Positions 36,616 through 48,664 of a DNA stretch of 64,000 nucleotides are shown here, piece after piece. Location: NCBI GenBank assembly GCA_025266875.1, contig JALLLT010000006.1:1-64000 (forward strand). The letters run 5' to 3'. The notes below the pieces were generated by a model. That model did no database searches and was not told where the DNA came from. It was given only the letters and a program-made list of their open reading frames with translations. This stretch comes from Fennellomyces sp. T-0311 (Eukaryota > Mucoromycota > Mucoromycetes > Mucorales > Lichtheimiaceae). The first letter of the stretch is position 1; each line of letters starts with the position of its first letter. Made by a program: the position numbers and the translations under genes.

Positions 36616-38344
36616 TCAGTTGTGACATACAACTTCACCCCCGTCATTCGATTGCGTGAATACTGGCGGCAACTGTGTAAGCTTGATGAGGGGCCGATTA
36701 GGACCAATCAATTGCATTCGCCACATTTTTGAAGAGGTAAGCCAGTTGAAGATATAGAAGTACAGTTTGCCTAGTTCGCTGCATCAAAGTATCATCCTTA
36801 ATTCAAATGCTATAATATAAATACAAAACATGCAACTTACCTCGTTTGTAGAACGAAAAGTTTGCAAATTAACGATAGTAGTGCTTGAATGAGGGTATGT
36901 AACGAGGGCTCCTGCTTTTTTCTGACTAGTAAGCATTGTTCATAAAGTGAAAAATATACCCATTGCAATCTTGTATATCTGATCTTGGTCAGGAGAGCTA
37001 TCCATTTCTTCACACAATTGGTTGCGCCCATCTTTTTCGTGTACAAAAGTGCTTTTGTCTTGTTGTGAAACGTCTCCAATATCCATCTGAAAGTCATTAA
37101 TATTTTCAACTATAGTTTTGAGTTGCTCTTCTGTTGGCAAAGCAGCAGCATTGTCAACCAAATTCTGGAGCTTGCTCGTTGCAGACGGATCCTTGAAGGT
37201 CTCATCCATTGGCGGCACCTATTTCGAGAAATAAGTATACAAGTACTTATAATATGCAGCCTTAACAGATAAATCTACGTGGAGATACTGATTTAGACAT
37301 CACCTCGAGAGTTCGATAGGTTATCAGTAGCAGCGGCTGAGGGCCGAAGAGTCTCTCGGTGGCGCTACTTCTCGGTTTTCCTGCATACATGCCATCAATA
37401 CATCGTCACTGCAAAGGAACTTGTAGAGCGATCGCAACGGATCAAACTTCCCGGATTCCTGCATTGCGATAAAGAAAAATTAATGGTGTATACGTGATCA
37501 ATGTCAAAGGATCATACACTAATTCAAAGCAAGTGAATTGTTTGCGTTTGAACCGAAAGCAAAGCGAGCTGGTCTTCATAAAGACTTACGCCGGCATGAT
37601 CGACGATATTAATGAAGTTGTCGTGAAAGAGGTGCTGGTCCACAAACTAGTGGAAAATAAAGCTTGAGTGTACTTGCATAAGGCACGCGACTTCGATTTA
37701 CCTTCCCCGTTTCGATAATGACTGTGTAGGACGCAAAGTCACTCAAAGGGACCGTGGTGTCCGTCACCACAGGAGCTGCTGAACGCGGCTGACTATTCCG
37801 CGGTCCCACAGGGTTCAGGATCATCTTGTTAAGAGACTTAGCTCTTTAGTCTCTTTATCCTGTTGCTGCAGAAACCTACATATTTTTTATCCTTTGTGGT
37901 CAGGCAGAAATCGACGTTCAGCTCATGGCCTGTAGGCATCGTGAGCATACTCAGGTACTTGAGCTTGAAGAATGGTTGAAATTACGATGGGTAGGAGCTC
38001 TGTCTGATGCTGTTGCAGGTGTGTACGTCGCATTCATAAAGCTGTAGAGGCTAATACCATGATAGCATGGAGTGAAAGTGATCAAGTACTACATGATCGT
38101 TTAGATGGGCACAGTGTGTTTTTAATCACCTTCCCATAGTCCTTACTTTGCCGCCCGATGTGAATCTACGGATGTGTTGGTACTCAAGCGGGATTGAAAC
38201 GTTACAGAGCGTCAAATGAGTATAAGCCTGACGCATGGGAGTTGACTTTCTGTAGCGTTTTAGATGCTGTCCAGAATTTTCTTGTTCACTGTATCGTCCA
38301 ACGAAGATTTCAGGCTTGCGCTTGGACAGAGTGCGGTCGCCCAT
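36616..38344 (-). CDS. Hypothetical multi-exon protein, family not recognised
   Basis: Exon 1 runs 38344-38147 (MGDRTLSKRKPEIFVGRY to RRFTSGGK) and ends at GTAAGG. Later exon-like pieces join in phase: LKYLSMLTMPTGHELNVDF; ILNPVGPRNS to VIIETGK (37824-37700); FVDQHLFHDNFINIVDHAG; ESGKFDPLRSLYKFLCSDD; VPPMDETFKD to IAM (37218-36959); then helical C-terminal pieces ending VVCHN at 36616. The several short exons joined by good GT-AG signals in phase argue for a real gene. The order around 37280-37380 is uncertain. I find no motif that suggests a function. Confidence 0.5.
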
Positions 38345-39888
38345 GACAATTATATGTTATTTGGAAACTTATATACGCATATACAATTCACTGTAATGTA
38401 GTAACAGTATACAAATTATTAGAATCTTTATGCTTGGAATTTTTTCTTCTGGAAAAAGAGGATCAACATTCTGAGATAGCTAGATAGTTCCTACAGGGAA
38501 TCAAGCCATAAAGTTAGCTTCTCAACGCAGAGTCCAAATATCATGAGTGGTGACAGGGTACAGCACCACAAAAGATAAAAGCAAAACGTTACGTTAACTT
38601 GTTAGGACGGTACGTCTCCGGGTTTCTGCAAAAAATGCCCCGAAAAGGAAGGTACCTTGGTTCTGTGCAGATCATCATGTGGTGTCCTCAGCACAGGTTC
38701 TGATGGGCTCAAATGCACGGTTCATGACAAGACAAACGATGTAAGCATGCTTAAAGCATGTCCAGGAATTCGGCAAGGAATATGGTATGGTTAGCCAGTC
38801 AACTGTTCGTTAAAGCGATCCTTTGTATATAAGTTAGCTTGGTTGCAGATGGGGGATCTTCGCTTTTGTTCAATTTTATACATCTATATGTACTCTGGAA
38901 AAGACGTGACATAAATCAAGTTATTGTCCGTTGTTTAGCTTAGAGTTGTATATGAAAGTGAAAATGTACCTATCACGAATGATGTCATCGTTCACAATAA
39001 GCAAAAGAACTTTTGGTTGAGAGGGGATGATGTGAACGCCCGTCTTTGAGACACTATATGAAGGAAACAAAATGTGAATGATGTGCGTCTATCAAGAACC
39101 TTATTACAGGTGGCCAAGCGGTATAAGATACGAAAAAATAGTAATCATACATGAGGAAATGGCTCTTCTACAGGATCAAATGGCACTTGTTGTCCATAAC
39201 CTGTACAATCATAAAGCTCTATTTCTAAACACCTTCGGAACATATTAAAGGGATCTCAAGTTTAGGGTGATAAGATTCGGCTGTCAACAAATCAACGGCA
39301 CAGAAGCGGCGCTGTCAGTGGACCATATCAATCTTAAAATTAACATTAAACGGAAAGGTTTACCACACAATTTATAACTATGCTGTAGGGTTTCCGTTAT
39401 TAACAGTAACAGCTATTCATTCCTCAAAAGTCATAGCCAATAATGCTATGGTGCTAATAAAGGAGTGTCATCCAAAGGAGGTAGAGAAGGAGCCGTGGGT
39501 TAGTCTTCAAGAGCAAAGAGGCAAGTATAAATTGCATAACTATTCACTAGCACATTCGGAATTTCCAGCGAACCACCCATGGTACTGGGATTGGTGGGCT
39601 CCGATGTAACGCCACAGAAACCGCATTCTTCTTTCTCCTTAAGCTAACTATAAATATATAGTTCCCTGAGCTCCTATATGGGACTTATACATGTTGATTA
39701 TTAAAGGTATTGTCGTTTAATGGTTTTCTGATATTAAGACACGTTATTTTAAAGTGTGCTAGTGTTGTTACAATGCTTGATTGTTTCCAAGCGATGAGGT
39801 CCCGACATTAGCGGATCCAGAATAATTATACAAAATTTTATGCGCGTCAAGAAAAAAAAACCTTCCTTCTTTTTGGCGATTGATCACA
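38345..39888. other. Intergenic region, no gene recognised
   Basis: About 1.5 kb of AT-rich DNA between two diverging genes, with no ORF above background. A TATAAATATATAG word near 39650 is followed by no recognisable gene. Confidence 0.5.
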
Positions 39889-41401
39889 ATGTCATATCTT
39901 CCTGATGATCTCAGAATCGTTGCTGGCTACGTGGAAATTGATACAAACGATGTAAATGATATTGAAATGAAGGACACAGCCATTGAGGAATCGATCTCTA
40001 GCACGGATCAGCAAGTGTCAACTGAGAAAGTAAGAGAAACAAGGGCATCCATACATCTTCTGACTTGTTTTCCGATAGGCGCCCGCCGCAGAGCCTACGG
40101 AAGAGACTATCGCGGAAGTACCCAGCTCAGAATCGGCTGCAGTAGACAGTATCGACACAGCGATCGCCCAGAGTCAGCAGCCGGATGAAAAGGCCGTGGA
40201 TGGATATGAGAGCAGCGACCTGTCTTCTTCTTCAGAAGACGACGACGATAATGATGACGATGGTGTTCAAGAGTTAGAATCAGACGCTGATGACGATATG
40301 GGTGGAAAAGAAGAGTCAGGTCCTCTACGAACGAAAAACGAGCTGGTGGAGATTATCATTGACGCCCCCGACTTCCAAATCACACCAAGTACCGAGTTGA
40401 AGCCTATAGGTACCATTGACGAGATTATTGAAAACGTCATTGTCGTTCACAGCTATCCAGACATGGCAAACACCGTCTTGGATATGGGAACACTGTTTGC
40501 GTATCCTGATAGAACATTGATGGGCGAGGTATGTGGCCAAAGTTTGAGGTAGATTGCTGCATCGATACTGATAGCTATTCAAGGTCTTTGAAACATTCGG
40601 CCCTGTAGTACGGCCATATTATTCGGTCAGATTCAATTCGACTGACGAAATAGACAAGGAAAAGGCAGTGTTGGGTGCGGAGATATCGTTCGTGCCATCA
40701 TACGAGCGTACGCAATTGGTTTCTGTTGAGGAATTGAAAAAGAGGAAGTACACCGATGCGAGCAATGTATATGATGAGGAGATCAGAGACGAAGTAAGTT
40801 GCACGCCATTCGCGTAGAAAGAAGATTAAGTTCTGTACTAGGAAGCTGAGTTTTCCGATGATGAAAAAGAAAGGGAATTTAAGCAAAGTATCAAGAGGAA
40901 GAAAAAAGCGTATGTGTAATTGTATGGTAGGATGTAGCTTGGACTGACTTTTTGCATAGATCTAAGGCCAAAGCCAAGGCCCCACCAGATCAAAAGGTAC
41001 CCAGGTACGATCCATGTGATTTCGATCACGCCTTGGCAGCTTATGAGAGTGGATCTGGACGGCGAGTACAAAGTTATGCGGATCTTGCCGATGATACCCC
41101 AGGTCTTCCAAAACCTAACGATGTGCCGTGGTACATGATGGGTGCTTCCGCACAACAACAGCAGCAGCCTCAGGTAGCACCACAGCAACCATACGTTCCA
41201 AAGCCCCCGATTCAGCCGACACAGCAACCATCAACTGGCGCATATCAATCACCAGCCGAATTGGTTAGCGCATTGCTAAAATCAAATAGTGCAACGATTC
41301 CAAACTTATCAGCATCTGGATCTTCGTTTACGACAGAGAAGAAGACGAGTTCCGTACGGTCACTATTCGACAGCCCACCTCCTTCATCCAAGGGAGCGTG
41401 A
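39889..41401 (+). CDS. NAF1: H/ACA snoRNP assembly factor NAF1 (436 aa)
   Basis: Five exons: 39889-40029, 40079-40528, 40584-40793, 40842-40909 and 40960-41401. The N-terminal third is acidic and Ser-rich (SSDLSSSSEDDDDNDDDG). The Gar1/Naf1 beta-barrel follows, recognisable as IGTIDEIIENVIVV, TLFAYPDRTLMGEVFETFG and PYYSVRFNS. A basic linker (KRKKKASKAKAKA) and a Gln/Pro-rich C-terminus complete the protein. NAF1 binds the pseudouridine synthase Cbf5 in the nucleus and is later replaced by Gar1. The ATG at 39889 has a good context (ATCACAATGTC). The gene converges with MPH1, with 162 bp between stops. Confidence 0.9.
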
Positions 41402-41563
41402 TCTTTATTATTGTAAATAACGCATGCATGATATACCTTGCTTTTTTCTGTATCATCACATAGTAGTACTTAGACAAGATAAAATTCAATGTCATCATCT
41501 GTTTTATGTACAAATTTACAGTATTTACAGGAAAGGAAGAGGGGGCATATCCAAAACGCATAG

Positions 41564-44500
41564 CTACTCAAAATCATCGGAGAACTGACAGATGTCATCC
41601 GTCTTCTCCTCGATGCCAGATGTACCAGTCTCTTCCTCATCTTCATCATCATCTTGAGCTTCCATCCATTTGTCTGCTTGAAATTTATCGAGCCATGTCT
41701 TTCGTCGATAATTGCCATGAAAAGCGGATCCAGTGGGTTGACTCATCAAACTCATTCGATATATATCACGCTGTGGCGTTGATGACTCCGATGTACCTTC
41801 ATCATTAATAAATGAGTCATCCAGTTTGCTGTCACCTTCATTTTCTTCATCCCCATCATCGTCGTGACCAGATCCCATAAGTTCTTCATCCGAACTTTTT
41901 TCCGCTTCCACATCTAAGTAGGGATTTGGATCTAGCCGTCGGCGTTGTCGTTGATGACCTTGGATCGCTCGTTTCATGACAGGTGATGATGCCGAGGTTT
42001 GGCCTATGTCTCCGCGGATAATATCACTATCTTCGGTTGCTTCGATTCGTCTTCGTCGTCGCTTTCTCGTTATGGCAAGTGATGATAGAGAGGTCGTGGA
42101 TGATGGCTCATGTACTGGGGTACTAGCCATACTTGAATGATGGGATCCCTCGTCATCGGCTTTATTTTCGAGCAGATCGTAGAACGAGGTATCGTTAATA
42201 TCAGCATCAGCAGTTGGAAAGTCATCCGAGGGTATATTGATCGGTTCTCGTGCTTCTGTTGCGTCATATACTCCCGCTGAAGAGTACATCTTGTTGTCAT
42301 CCAACTCCATCTTTGATTCCGAATGGTAATTCATGGGAGCTTCTTCGTTATGAACTTGCTGTACCCCTTGATGGATTGTCAGATGTTCATCAGATATTTT
42401 TGCTCGGCATTGAAGCTCCTTGAGTTCCTCTCGACTGTGATCATTGTTGAGTTCAGGATTTACTTCGGCAATATTTTTATAGTTTTCCTCAATTTGATCC
42501 AACAGATCAAAGTCGAAGTCGTCATCGTCATCAAATGGTGGTGTCGAAGGTGCGATTGGTGATGGTGGTAGCGCAAATGTTGCGTAAATCCAGTCTTTCG
42601 CATCATCCAACTTCAAGTTCTTAGCGCGTGCACGTAGCACTCTCTGGGCTTCATCGCTAGCCTTTGGTTTGACCGCCAACCATTTCAACATGCTGGCACT
42701 TATCGTTAGCTCGTCTGCTTCTTCCTTGCCAAGTTGCTTGAATGCGAACGGCTCCATGTTGATATAATCATCAAAGTTGGATTTGGCTGGTGTATCACGT
42801 GTCTCCGTGATTCTTTGCGATCGTTTCAGATGGAGAGGTAAAATGTCGTCAAAATCGTCCAGCATCATATCGTGATCCCCATCGCGCTCGTACGAATCAG
42901 AGCGACTAAAACGATTTTCCAACAGCAAAAGATCTTCGCATTCCTCCATCCACGAGTCTCCTTTGATGTAACCATCGTGCAGAGCAGGTACCTGGTTATC
43001 AGGCTGTGTTAAGTCGCTTCGTTCGTACATAGAAACATCGCTTTTTTGTCGCTGCAAATCCACTACCGCTTGGCCTGACCTTGGTATGTCGCTTGTCTGC
43101 CGAACTAGCATAGATGTACTATCGTCGTATCGCGGGATCAATGATCTCTCCTTCATAACGCTATCTGTTAGAATAATCGGTTCTGTGTCGCTCAATACAG
43201 TAATCGATCTTTGCGAGCTCGTTATCATTATCGCATCATCCTGGTCTTTTTCTGTTGACAAGTCGTTGGCGTTGCTAAGCAGCATTGAGGTGATATGACG
43301 TTGGTTGCTACGGACGGGAATTCGATTCGCAGTATTGGTGGGGTACATGGTGTCCGTGTTGTTACGGCGAGGCAGTATCAGTACGTTCCCGACCTCAGGT
43401 ACTGATTCTTGAGTAGCACCGTCATTACCATGCAAAATGCGATGTTCAATCTTCTTTATCAGATGAACAAACTGTTGAGTACGACGGGAATGGCCCACGT
43501 GGTGATGCATTGATACATGAATATTCTTGGGTAGGTGTCGTCGGATACGGTTTTGTATCGGTCGTTTCGGCCAGAAACGCTCCATCGCCTCGATTGGTGT
43601 GCTAACACCAAGCCGTTGCAGAAACAATGACTCCACTTCTTCCAATAATGTACCGTCTGCGTTCACCGCTTTTGGAGCAGGCTTGTTACGACTTTTACTC
43701 GACGTCGAAGCAATATAGGCACCGATAGCGAGTCGCTTCTTTCGCCATACTGGACGATAGTTTTCAGGTAAAACGCTCGGGTTTGGTTTGAAGTACTGAA
43801 TATTACCGCCTCTTGTGATTTGCCTCTGCACAAAGTCGTATGACTCCTTTGCTTGCTTATACTTTCGCTCCTCAGCTTCTGTCATCAACATGACGCATCG
43901 TCCTTTTCGCTTACGACCTGTACGGCCCATACGTTGTAACTGTATACCGCCCATAAGTTCGGTTTTCTCATGGTATTGCTTTGTTTATACATACCAGACG
44001 AAGTGGAGAGCTTTGAGAATCGTAGCAGATAATCAAGTCGACTTCACCAATATCGAGACCTTCTTCACCGATGCTTGTGGAAACCAGGACATTGATATCA
44101 CCGTTTTTAAACTTTCCAATGATCTGAGAAGAGGATGAGCAAGAGCGCCCTAGATAATACAATAGAGTACATACCTCGTTCTGCTCACGCTGATTAAGGC
44201 CCTTTCTCCCATTTTTGCCGTCCGATTGGCCGACAAACTGAGAGCATTTGACCATCGGCTCGTGCTCTGACAGGTGCTTTACAATTTCATTCACAGAGTT
44301 ACGAAATGTTGAGAACACAATGATACGGGTACTGGTGCCTTCTGGACATTCACTCAGATGTTCCAGGACAATATGCAAGAGCCGTTGCTGCTTTGGATGT
44401 GCCACAAATCCTGGTAGCTTTCGTTCCGCCTCCAATCTCTCGGTGATGCGCTTGAGGTCGAAATTGCTCATAAGGTTCATTTTTTCTTTTGATAGACGTT

Positions 44501-45914
44501 TACCGGAGTCCAACGTGGCCTGGAAATCTCGTCGCATATCTTCTATAGTATCCAGGAACGGCCCGGCACCGTGCTGACACAAGAGATCGTAGGCGCGACT
44601 GATGGACTGTGCAATACTGAAATCAGTATGGACCATGGCCTTTACTGCATTGTTAAAGTTGCGTGCATTTGCTGTGAAATTGCGTTGAGCCGTCAGCAGC
44701 TGGAATGGTGTGTTGCGCTCCACATCCGTCGAATAGATTGCCTGGAACCGTGAAAGTCGTCTCAGGACTGGTTCAAATAGTTTCGTGCGAAAATCCTTTA
44801 TAATTTCGGGGATGATACCTGTCGCACCTGCCATGTAATCGAGCTTGACCACAATCGTCTGTATGTTCTTTCCGTGGGAATGTGCCTGGATATCCATCGA
44901 TTCCTCTGTGCGTATCTGGATATTGGTGATACGCAGGTTGGTGATCACCGACTGGACATTCGTAACATTTGTGCCTGGTGTAGCCGTCAGTGCAAGAACG
45001 CGGAACTCGGATTGTCGCTTTGCAATCAGTTTGACCACTTCGGTATACGCATAGCTTCCTTGTGCCTTATGGGCTTCGTCGATTACAAGACAAGCAACCT
45101 TTTCGGCAGGACAGATGCGCGACTGAAGATCGTTCTGCATGACCTGTGGTGTCAGGAAATAGACGCGTTTACTATTCCACAGGGTTCGGCGTTTCTCCTT
45201 GGAGGTTTGACCAGTCATTTCGACTGTGTCAGACTGTGGGATACCACATATCTCGAAACATGCTTGAATCTGCTGAGTAACAAGCGGGCGTGTGGGTGCC
45301 ATGAACACGATCTTTGAGTGCGGAAACCAACGGTAGTAGTTATACATGACCACAGCAGCAATGAAAGTTTTGCCTAGACCCGTTGGCAAGGCAACCAACG
45401 TATTGTTGAACAAGGCCTTCGTGACAATATTCCACTGATAGAGCCGTACCGGATAGTTGACAGGGTAAATCCACGTTGGCAGTGCTTCTGCATCGAATTC
45501 ATGGGCACATGTCGCATGAGGTACTGGTGGGGCCGGTGCCTCGGGTGGCTCCTCGTCCTCTAGTCTTCGCGATGGTAACAGCTCGCTCTGCCATTGTCGG
45601 ACAGGTGCCGATTGTGTTGCAGTTGGTTGTGCAGACGACGACGACGCAGCTGTTGCTGAAGTGTTTGGTGATGTAAAGAAACTTGTAAGCTGCTGTTGCT
45701 GTTGTCGTCCTTTGCCTTTGTTCCTGCTGGCTTGCTGTTCCACCGCTTCAGTCGCGCGAATCAACTCGGCATCGTCGAAATCGTCGAAATCCTCAAATTC
45801 GTCATCGATGGTAATTGTTGGTGCATTATTTCTCTCCTCTGTTTGCTTTTCAATCTGCTCAACAGCAGCTGCTAGGAATGCATCGTCGTCGTCAAAGCCG
45901 AAAGAATCATCCAT
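41564..45914 (-). CDS. MPH1: MPH1/FANCM-type DNA repair helicase (1431 aa)
   Basis: Two exons, 45914-43995 and 43939-41564, are joined across a 55-bp intron. The splice completes helicase motif VI, SPLRL-LQRMGRTGRKRKG. The N-terminus is acidic with a LTSFF motif resembling PCNA-interacting peptides. The SF2 core has ALPTGLGKTFIAA (Walker A), MAPTRPLV, VIDEAHKAQG (DEAH box), LTATPG and STSIGEEGLDIGEVDLII. About 780 residues after the core are mostly low-complexity and acidic. The family remodels stalled forks and D-loops in the nucleus. The start codon lies only 111 bp from the stop of the neighbouring FATP gene. Confidence 0.93.
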
Positions 45915-46025
45915 CAATGAGTGGACTTGTGAAATGTTTGAGATAACGCGAAAGAAGGAGTTTGACGCGTTTCCCCGCAGCACGCGACATATTTGATTAC
46001 TTTATTGAGACAATAATGATTGAAA

Positions 46026-48527
46026 CTACAGCTTAACCTTTCCACGGCTAACAAGGGCATATTCTTGTTGACCAAACGGAACGTATGTCTTATTCTGAGC
46101 CCAATAGATCTGCTCGGTGACCTTTGTAAGATCGATGCCTTGATCACGCAGCTCGACCTTTTGCTGCTTGAAGGTCTGTGTCTTGTTCAGAGATGGCATG
46201 AAGCGCAGGAAAATGGGGACAGCGTAGCGTGGCAAACGCTTGGACAAGTAATTGTGAAAGTCTGCAAAGTCCAGAGACGTATTGGGCTGCAAAACAATGG
46301 CGGCCATACCAGCACGGCCTTCGTGATTAGGAACCTTGACACCAAAGATGTTGGCTTCAGCAATGCCTGGATACTCGGACACTACTTGGCCGACTTCGGT
46401 GGTCGCTACGTTCTCCGCATGCCAGCGGAACGTGTCTCCCAATCGGTCTCCAAAGTAATAATGGCCGTCTTTGTCCAGAATGATCAAATCACCGCTACGG
46501 AAGTACATGTCTCCTTTCTGCAAGACATTGCGCAGGATCTTCTTGTTCGTGGCCTTCTCGTTACCGTAATATCCCGTAAATGGAAGTTCAGCGTCAGGAT
46601 CCAATCGTGTCACCAATTCGCCCGGTTCTCCATAGTCACACTAGTAATCGAAATTGAGTTTTTCCTTTTCCTTGCGGCATATACCATCGATGCGTACCAC
46701 TTGACATAATCCATTTTTGCCTCGGATAGGCTCTTCAGTGATCGGGTCAATGCGAATTAGCTTGGCGGTCCGCATCAACATCCGTATCAACGTGCCACCC
46801 TGTCCAATCGCTCCAACCCCAAGCTCTCCCGTATTGTAATTGAAGAATCCTCCCACGCCTATATAGCAATGGATGAGTATTTCGAGAAAAAAAAAAGAAG
46901 GCTTAGAATAATCCCCACCTTCTGTAGAGCCGTAGAATTCCAGTATATGCGGGACGTTGAATCGTTCTCGAAGTTTTTTCCACACATCCGGACGCATGCC
47001 ATTACCGAACGCCAGCCGGATCGAATGCTTGTTTTCCAACGGATGTGGTTCTCGGTTCGTAAGGTATCGACACAACTCGCCGATATACTAAGTCGGCACG
47101 TTAGGTTGGATTGGAAACTCGACAGATGGCAGTAAACGATGAAGGCTTACATGGAAGACCGTGACATTGTTGTTGTAGCAATCATCCCAGAAATGGCTTA
47201 CTGAAAACTTCCTGGCAAGAACGACCTTTCCTCCGCCGACGAGCATCGAGCCAAGCGACACGTACACTAACATGCATTTAGTACCTACTGCGTATATTGC
47301 ATAATTAGGGACCCTTACATCCCGAGCTATGATATAATGGTAACACCGTATACGCAATGTCATCCGGAGTGATTTTGGAGAAGATAGCACATGTCCAGAA
47401 AGTTACTATAGTTCATATGTAAGATTTTTTTCGCGGTATCTATATTGGGACACTCACAGCTCACACGGTAGTGAGGAGCCACTGCCGCTTTCGGCATACC
47501 CGTTGTGCCACTGGCAAAGGAGGTTAGGCTTAAGCAAGGTGATGACAAACAACAATATGGTCTTACCTGGTGTAGATGAGCAGGGCAGCGTCTGTGGGAC
47601 CAATGTTCTTGAGATAGGCCTCATCTGTGTCTGCACTGCTGTAAGCTGAGAGCACCTCCGTTGTCAACATTGGGAATTCCTCTGTGTGACCTTCACCAAA
47701 GCCGTACAATGCAACCCCTAATTCTTTGGCGCCGGCAGCTATCGTGGCAACTTGGCGTACATACACGGGGTCAAACAGGAAAAGTTTGGTTTTGGCAATA
47801 TTGATGCAATGCAACAGCGATGCATCGGCCAGACTCGTGTTGATCAGCGATGGGATCGCGCCAATCTTACTGATCGCAAGCAAAGAGATCAAGAAGGTTG
47901 GGTGATTCTGATGCATCATACACACGACATCTTTTTATACCAACATGTAAGTGGACTTTGCCGTTACCTTTGCCTTGCGCTTCCCCTTTACCTTTCGGTT
48001 TGACGTTTTGTGACAAAAGCCAGTGTGCCTAGTTTAATCCTATTTGAGAACCGATGCCCATGGGAACCAGATTATTCAACCTACCAAGCGATTGGATGCT
48101 GCAAGTTTTCACACACACCAAATAATGAGCACAACTGCAGCCACGGCAAAACTGTCGGGATGCACTCACCTTCTTCCAACTGCCGAAACGTATACGTTTC
48201 TCCTTCGAAAATCAAAAACACACGGTCCGGATCTTCCTTGGCTCGTTCCTTGAAGCGGTAATAGATGTGCATTCTGTCTTCACGCTCGCCTCGTCTGGAC
48301 CTATATACACAGTTACCATGGTGCTGTTATTTGCCAAATGAAGGAAGCTTACTTAGAGAATATCTTTATCAGTCGCCAAATTCGGCCGAAATCTTTTGTT
48401 ACGGAGAAGCGCGAGTCGAGGTACATAGTACCAAGGACAGCGGCAGCAAGCGTTGCTATGGGGAATGCTTATTGTTAAACTTGTGTCCCGGGCATTTGTT
48501 TGCTGCTGCAATATTACCGGGATCCAT
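46026..48527 (-). CDS. FAT1: FATP/very-long-chain acyl-CoA synthetase, paralogue A
   Basis: Many small exons. The first is 10 nt (ATGGATCCCG, from 48527), splicing to ATLAAAVLGTMYLDSRF, an N-terminal membrane anchor. A 14-nt micro-exon lies at 48085-48098. The AMP-binding signature is IYTSGTTGMPKAA, and the FATP motif is GDRLGDTFRWHAENVATTEV. The intron after the PK of the P-loop, present in the other three copies, is absent here. Its C-terminus is RGKVKL. The enzyme activates fatty acids to CoA esters and may aid uptake at plasma membrane, ER or peroxisomes. It is the most diverged of the four copies and lies 137 bp from copy B. All exon joins I checked are in frame. Confidence 0.88.
48085..48098 (-). 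other. 14-nt micro-exon of FATP paralogue A
   Basis: CATCCAATCGCTTG on the minus strand, flanked by TTGCAG and GTAGGT. It encodes SNRL with split flanking codons. The same exon occurs at 50773-50786, 54894-54907 and 58085-58098. Confidence 0.85.
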
Positions 48528-48664
48528 TGGGGCAGCCACACAAACAACAGTAAGGAAAGAAGAAAGGAGAAAGAATGCGAAAAAGTCTCCCCTTAACTTC
48601 ATTCGGGGTAATGCATATTACAATCGATCACTCACGTGCTACATGACTATCACTAGTGTAACCT

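Noticed and set aside
39117..39135. GGTGGCCAAGCGGTA resembles the A box of a Leu/Ser tRNA gene
   Set aside because: No B box (GGTTCGANNCC) and no acceptor-stem pairing within the next 100 bases.
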